Shown: piece after piece, positions 59,966-64,000 of the stretch
How the letters are laid out: each line of letters starts with the position of its first letter
Numbering within the stretch: position 1 is the first letter of the stretch
Source of the DNA: Romanomermis culicivorax
Taxonomy: Eukaryota; Nematoda; Enoplea; Mermithida; Mermithidae
NCBI GenBank assembly: GCA_963922205.1
Contig: CAWUHX010000237.1
Span: 434,001-498,000 of the forward strand
DNA: 64,000 nt
Direction: 5' to 3'
The notes under the pieces: generated by a model
Database searches by the model: none
What the model saw: the letters and a program-made list of their open reading frames with translations, nothing else
What the model was told of the DNA's origin: nothing
Position numbers and translations under genes: made by a program

Positions 59966-60538
59966 TGTAGTGTGTTTTACGCCGATTTTCGTTGTTTTGA
60001 CAAAGCGCCTAAGAGGCCCGCAGGTGGCAAGTGGAGAGAGCAATGCGGACCATTAACAGCCATCTTACTGTAGCGCACATCAGTACGCGTGCGCTGGTCT
60101 CTCTCTGTTGTTGTTATTGATTAATATTTTATTCATTTTTATACACTAGTTGTGCGCCTCACCAGCCACCACTAGTTTCGCCATTAGCCGCCTTCCACCA
60201 CCCAACTCTTTTCCTTTTTCGTCCCAGTGCATGGGAGTTGATCACCTTATTATTCTCGCCCGTTTTTCCATTGTGTACGTAAGTGTTTTTCTTGTTTTAT
60301 TGCATAATATATAACGGTAGAAAACTCTCGCCTTTCTGATCTTACATAATAAGGGAGACAATTAAGGAAATTAGACTTTTCCTTAATTGGTGGGATAATT
60401 AGTGTTGGGGTTTAAGTACAAGTAATTAGGCTATCGGGTAAACTTGGGTGTGGGAAACACGTACATTAAGGACGCAACCTCGGAATCCCAATCCTGCCCA
60501 CGATTCATCAGCAACCGACCCATGTATCAAATACAACA
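59966..60538 (+). repeat. 5' LTR of Gypsy-type element 2
   Basis: About 573 bp bounded by TGTAGTGTG and ATACAACA. It is followed directly by CTGGTGACC, the primer-binding start usual in invertebrate Gypsy elements. An ATATATAA box at 60306-60313 may be the promoter. It cuts the gag of element 1. The left edge could be 59963. Confidence 0.68.
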
Positions 60539-60675
60539 CTGGTGACCGCTTGGATTGTACGCTTTCTTTCCCCGCCGTTGCGTTGCATCCGAAAACGCTC
60601 AAAGATTCCAAAATTCGACCCCGCCGCAGTTGCGCCCAAGATTACAAAAAAGGTTACTATACCCTACGGAAAAAA

Positions 60676-62888
60676 ATGCCAAAAGTAAGCCATACGTCGC
60701 CGGACTTCACACGTCTACCGTCGCAATCTAGTTCACCTAACGCCGTCACAGCCGCACGCCGCACCCTGAGTTTTGATCAAATGTTACTGCCGCGACCATC
60801 AAATATTGCCCAATCAACAGTGGTACTCACGGTAAGCCTCCTGCCCCATAATCCACCCTTGTCTTCTTTCAGTACTCCTGCATTGGAGGGGGACAGCACA
60901 ACCGCAAGTACCGCTCATTTCCGCAACCACGGCGATAATCAATTCACAACCCCTGCTGTCGCTAACTCAAAATCCTCTCATTGCCGCCGTAAATTGCCCT
61001 AATGCGCCGGCCGTACCACAAATACTGCCGCCAAACACCGCGGCCCGAAGTAGCAATGATCAAACCATCACCAGAACCGATTCTTCTGAATCTTTTGTCA
61101 ATATTGATCCACTGCAGGCCCCAGCCGCCACCCGCGCCTCAACAAGCAATCACTGCAGCAGCATAGCAATCGCAAATGCTAATGAAGTTCAAAATTTTCG
61201 AATTGAAGCACGCGACGCGTTGGATCAGCTCAGCACCGCCGCCGCGCGCATAAACAACAATGTTCCTACGGTACAAACAATTGATCAAATCATCGGCGCC
61301 GTTTCCGATCAATTTCAAGCCCAGCAACTACGCGTCCAACGCGAAATCCAAGAACAAACAAAAGCCACAAACGCGCGCTTCGCCGCCCTCGCAGAGCAAA
61401 TGCAACAGTTGATTTCAACAACCGCCGCCGCAACTAATGCGTGCAATCCGCCCACACCAAGACCACCGCCGGTGTCCTCACAGTTTCATGGCAAGGAAAC
61501 GCGAGATATCTATATTCCAAACGAAACTCTACGTGAAACTGAACGGGCTCAAGTCTTTGGCTGACTGCCAAATCAAGTCAAACCTAAAGCGCCGTCGACG
61601 GACACCCTGTACAATAACGAATTTTCCGGCACCGCACGCGGAGACGAAGAATTACACTGTTCCGCGCTTCAAAGACACCAACCGCCCACTGCAAATCATT
61701 TCGGCCTCTCAGATTACCCACCGGATGATTATTATGACCATCTGCAACCTCGGTACAACATGCCGCGTACATCTCATCGTGAAGAAGATAGCCGCATCAA
61801 AACAATTGTCGACAATATGCACCCGTTGATTATTGATGGCGCCGCGACAAATGAACGTCTGTTACGCTTCTTCATCCGCCTGGAAAACGAGTTTGGCTAC
61901 GACGCCTCCAACCATGTAAAGATGAGCGCACTGCGCGGACTCACCGGCGATACGCCGAGCGATATGATCCAAGACATGACTCGGTACGAAGACGCCAAAA
62001 ATTTGCTCATGTTCCAACTAGCCCCCGATTGCAATCAAATGAATCTCAAACGAGAACTCGCGTCAATCACCCCGGAAGTTGGAGAGGAGCCCGCCGCGTT
62101 CTTGAGTAAGGTAATGACTTATGTACAATTATTGTATCAGCATGAAGACCAAACCTTTCAGCACAAACAAGTAATTGATACCTTTTTGACAAAAATGCCT
62201 GTTTTCTATCAATTAACAATTGGCGAACAAGCGAAAAGCTTCACCAATGTCCAACAATTGGCCAATGCCATAGCTAAAGCCCGTAGTGTCCTGAACGCAA
62301 CCAAAGCCAAAATTGGCACCGCCGAAAGACCTATCCTCATAAACCAAGTTGATCCGGAAGTACAACGGCTGAAGTCCCTGCAGCCTTTTGACCGCCGTTT
62401 TGAACGCCACCGCAGCATGGACTGCCCTCAAAACCGCTACCCCGAACGCTCTCCTTCTACGGACCGCAGGCCCCAAAATTCGGTGCCACCGCCCACCAAA
62501 TTCGTCTCTTTCCAACCGCAAGCGATAGAACAACCCCTGCTACAGCCACCGCGCACGGAGATGCTTTTAGAACAATTGATTCAGAGATATGATCACGACT
62601 ACTAAGAATGAAAATCACGCCAACGTCCGGAGGAAACGTTAACTCTCAACAGACAACAAAGTCCCCGCCATCAATCTCAAAACCGAGAGCCATACGCAAA
62701 TCGTTTCGATCGATCCGCCAGCCGAGACCACAGGCGCACGACGCAGCCTACAGGTCTTTGGTGCGATGCTCACAGCACCCACAACACCGAAGATTGCATC
62801 TGGCTCAAGCGGCAAAATGCTCAACAGTTAAACCGACCCGAACCAAATCGCCCAACCTATGCCGCCCATTCACGGCAAGCCGATTTTT
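60676..62888 (+). pseudogene. Gag of Gypsy-type element 2
   Basis: The structural polyprotein that forms the particle. ATG at 60676. A proline/threonine-rich N-part in frame 1 shifts to frame 2 near 60,830-60,990 and stays there to 62888, apart from in-frame stops at 61562-61564 (TGA), 62603-62605 (TAA) and 62609-62611 (TGA). A coiled coil lies near 61300-61420. The capsid domain lies at 61790-62330 ([34 protein letters not shown]). A Cys/His knuckle (CDAHSTHNTEDC) sits at 62762-62797. GC content is much higher than in the surrounding DNA. Confidence 0.75.
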
Positions 62889-63400
62889 GAACCAACTCGA
62901 ACGATATTCGTGGCCAGCGCGATTGGAGACCCCACCGCGGAGGACCGCCCCAGCGAGGCACAAACTACACCCGCGGCGCGCGAAGCCATTTTTATGAAGG
63001 TAATTCTATACAGTGCCCAAATGATTTTGTTCAGAATACCTACACTGTCTATCGGAACCATCAATTCCCAGGGCCATGGGAACAACATATTCATTACAAC
63101 GCCATGCCGGCTCCATACGTCACAACACCAACAGATTCATCGCGCGCCAGTTCCCAGTCCTCAGAGTTACAACTAGCCCTACCCGCGCTACTGCCGCCGG
63201 ATGCCCCGTCAACGCCCACTCTCAAAACACGCGCTAACAATCAATCGACTTCAGCAGCCAATATGGTCATCCCGTCTAAAGAAATCGCTTCCGCCGCACC
63301 GATCGTCAGCCCCGGCATAGTCTGTTGGAATGCGACGGGCTGCACTTTTCAGGACCCATGCCATATTCACTCGTCCATTTGTCAAATTGATAACCTCACG
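62889..63400 (+). other. Gag-pol junction of element 2
   Basis: Compositionally like the gag, but frames are broken. Probably linker between nucleocapsid and protease. Confidence 0.4.
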
Positions 63401-63409
63401 CCGTCTTCA

Positions 63410-64000
63410 AAATCTTTTGTTCGCAAATACGCCTCCACAAGAGCTTTCCAAATTCCAATCAAGATCGGAGCCGTTAAAGCACACGCGCTCATCGACACCA
63501 GTGCCCAATGCTTCGTTTTGTCCTCAGGATTAGTCAAACGCGCTTTCGACAAGCAATCGCTCCAACTCCCGATTTGTGGAAAAATCAAACTAGCCGATGG
63601 CGCTGTCGTCAACGCTCACGGTCCTGTTGTCGTCACAATGGAATCCGCGTTCGGAGAGCACATGATCAAATGCATGATTCTCGAGGATGATGGAAACGAC
63701 CAATGTATCATCGGCACCGATTTTCTCGTGCACCCAGATATCCACGCCATTTTGAACTTCAAAGATAATTACATAGAAATGCAAGATGTAAAACTGCCGC
63801 TCAAAGTAATCGCCTCGGTCCGCCCTCAAATGGAATTGTTCCTAAACGCCGCCAATAACAATGTCTTAGAGGAAATCCCCGAGGACGAGCGAGTAAGCTT
63901 CTATGACAATAAATCCGATATTTTCAGCCAGCCCGAAGAAGTCGAAGCCGAACAACCGATATGGCAGGCTCAACCTAGTCCACACCAACCGCCCCCCCCG
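63410..64000 (+). CDS. Start of Pol: aspartic protease of element 2 (partial)
   Basis: The retropepsin that matures Gag-Pol. HALIDTSAQCFVLSSGL carries the active Asp in the unusual form DTSA (usually DTGA or DSGA), and IIGTDFLVHPDIHAI matches the second conserved region. It is in the same frame as the gag. Reverse transcriptase would follow beyond the window end. Confidence 0.75.

Noticed and set aside
62209..62533. Minus-strand frames of 69 and 106 codons
   Set aside because: Antisense shadows of the GC-rich gag of element 2.

Overview
The window is eukaryotic nuclear DNA from an AT-rich, transposon-laden invertebrate. The genes have many introns and there is a eukaryotic tRNA. A four-exon seven-transmembrane receptor resembles nematode serpentine chemoreceptors, and the pyrimidine-rich TTTCAG 3' splice sites also fit a nematode. 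Introns of 1-4 kb packed with repeats argue against a compact Caenorhabditis-like genome. A repeat-rich nematode is my best inference, but the species is not determined.

Layout. (1) 1-2.4 kb, plus strand: the 3' end of a BRPF/peregrin-like chromatin gene (PWWP domain). (2) 3.8-23.0 kb, minus strand: a complete 12-exon gene for ATP-dependent 6-phosphofructokinase. All splice phases join and give 838 codons before the stop. Its introns hold a tRNA-Arg(ACG) and several miniature transposons. Genes 1 and 2 converge tail to tail. (3) 23-34.4 kb: a gene-poor repeat zone of nested foldback elements, hAT-type MITEs with 8-bp target duplications, a recurring GC mini-hairpin, long G runs and a ~3-kb inverted-repeat element. 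(4) 34,493-45,895: a Polinton/Maverick element with 218-bp inverted repeats and a near-perfect 6-bp target duplication. It carries remnants of the packaging ATPase, integrase, cysteine protease, penton and major capsid protein, plus small conserved proteins. I found no DNA polymerase. Its capsid gene appears to contain a 63-bp spliceosomal intron. (5) 46.0-46.3 kb, minus strand: a possible first exon of an ASPP-like gene just outside the Polinton. (6) 48.1-53.3 kb, minus strand: the 335-residue receptor gene. (7) 53.3-57.2 kb: intergenic DNA with MITEs. (8) 57.2-64 kb: a decayed Gypsy-type retrotransposon cut by a second, younger Gypsy-type element (LTR, gag, start of pol) that runs off the window.

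The host genes have no evident shared pathway: glycolysis, histone-acetyltransferase scaffolding and chemoreception. The Polinton genes form one virion-type module for integration, packaging, capsid maturation and capsid building. They are damaged to different degrees.
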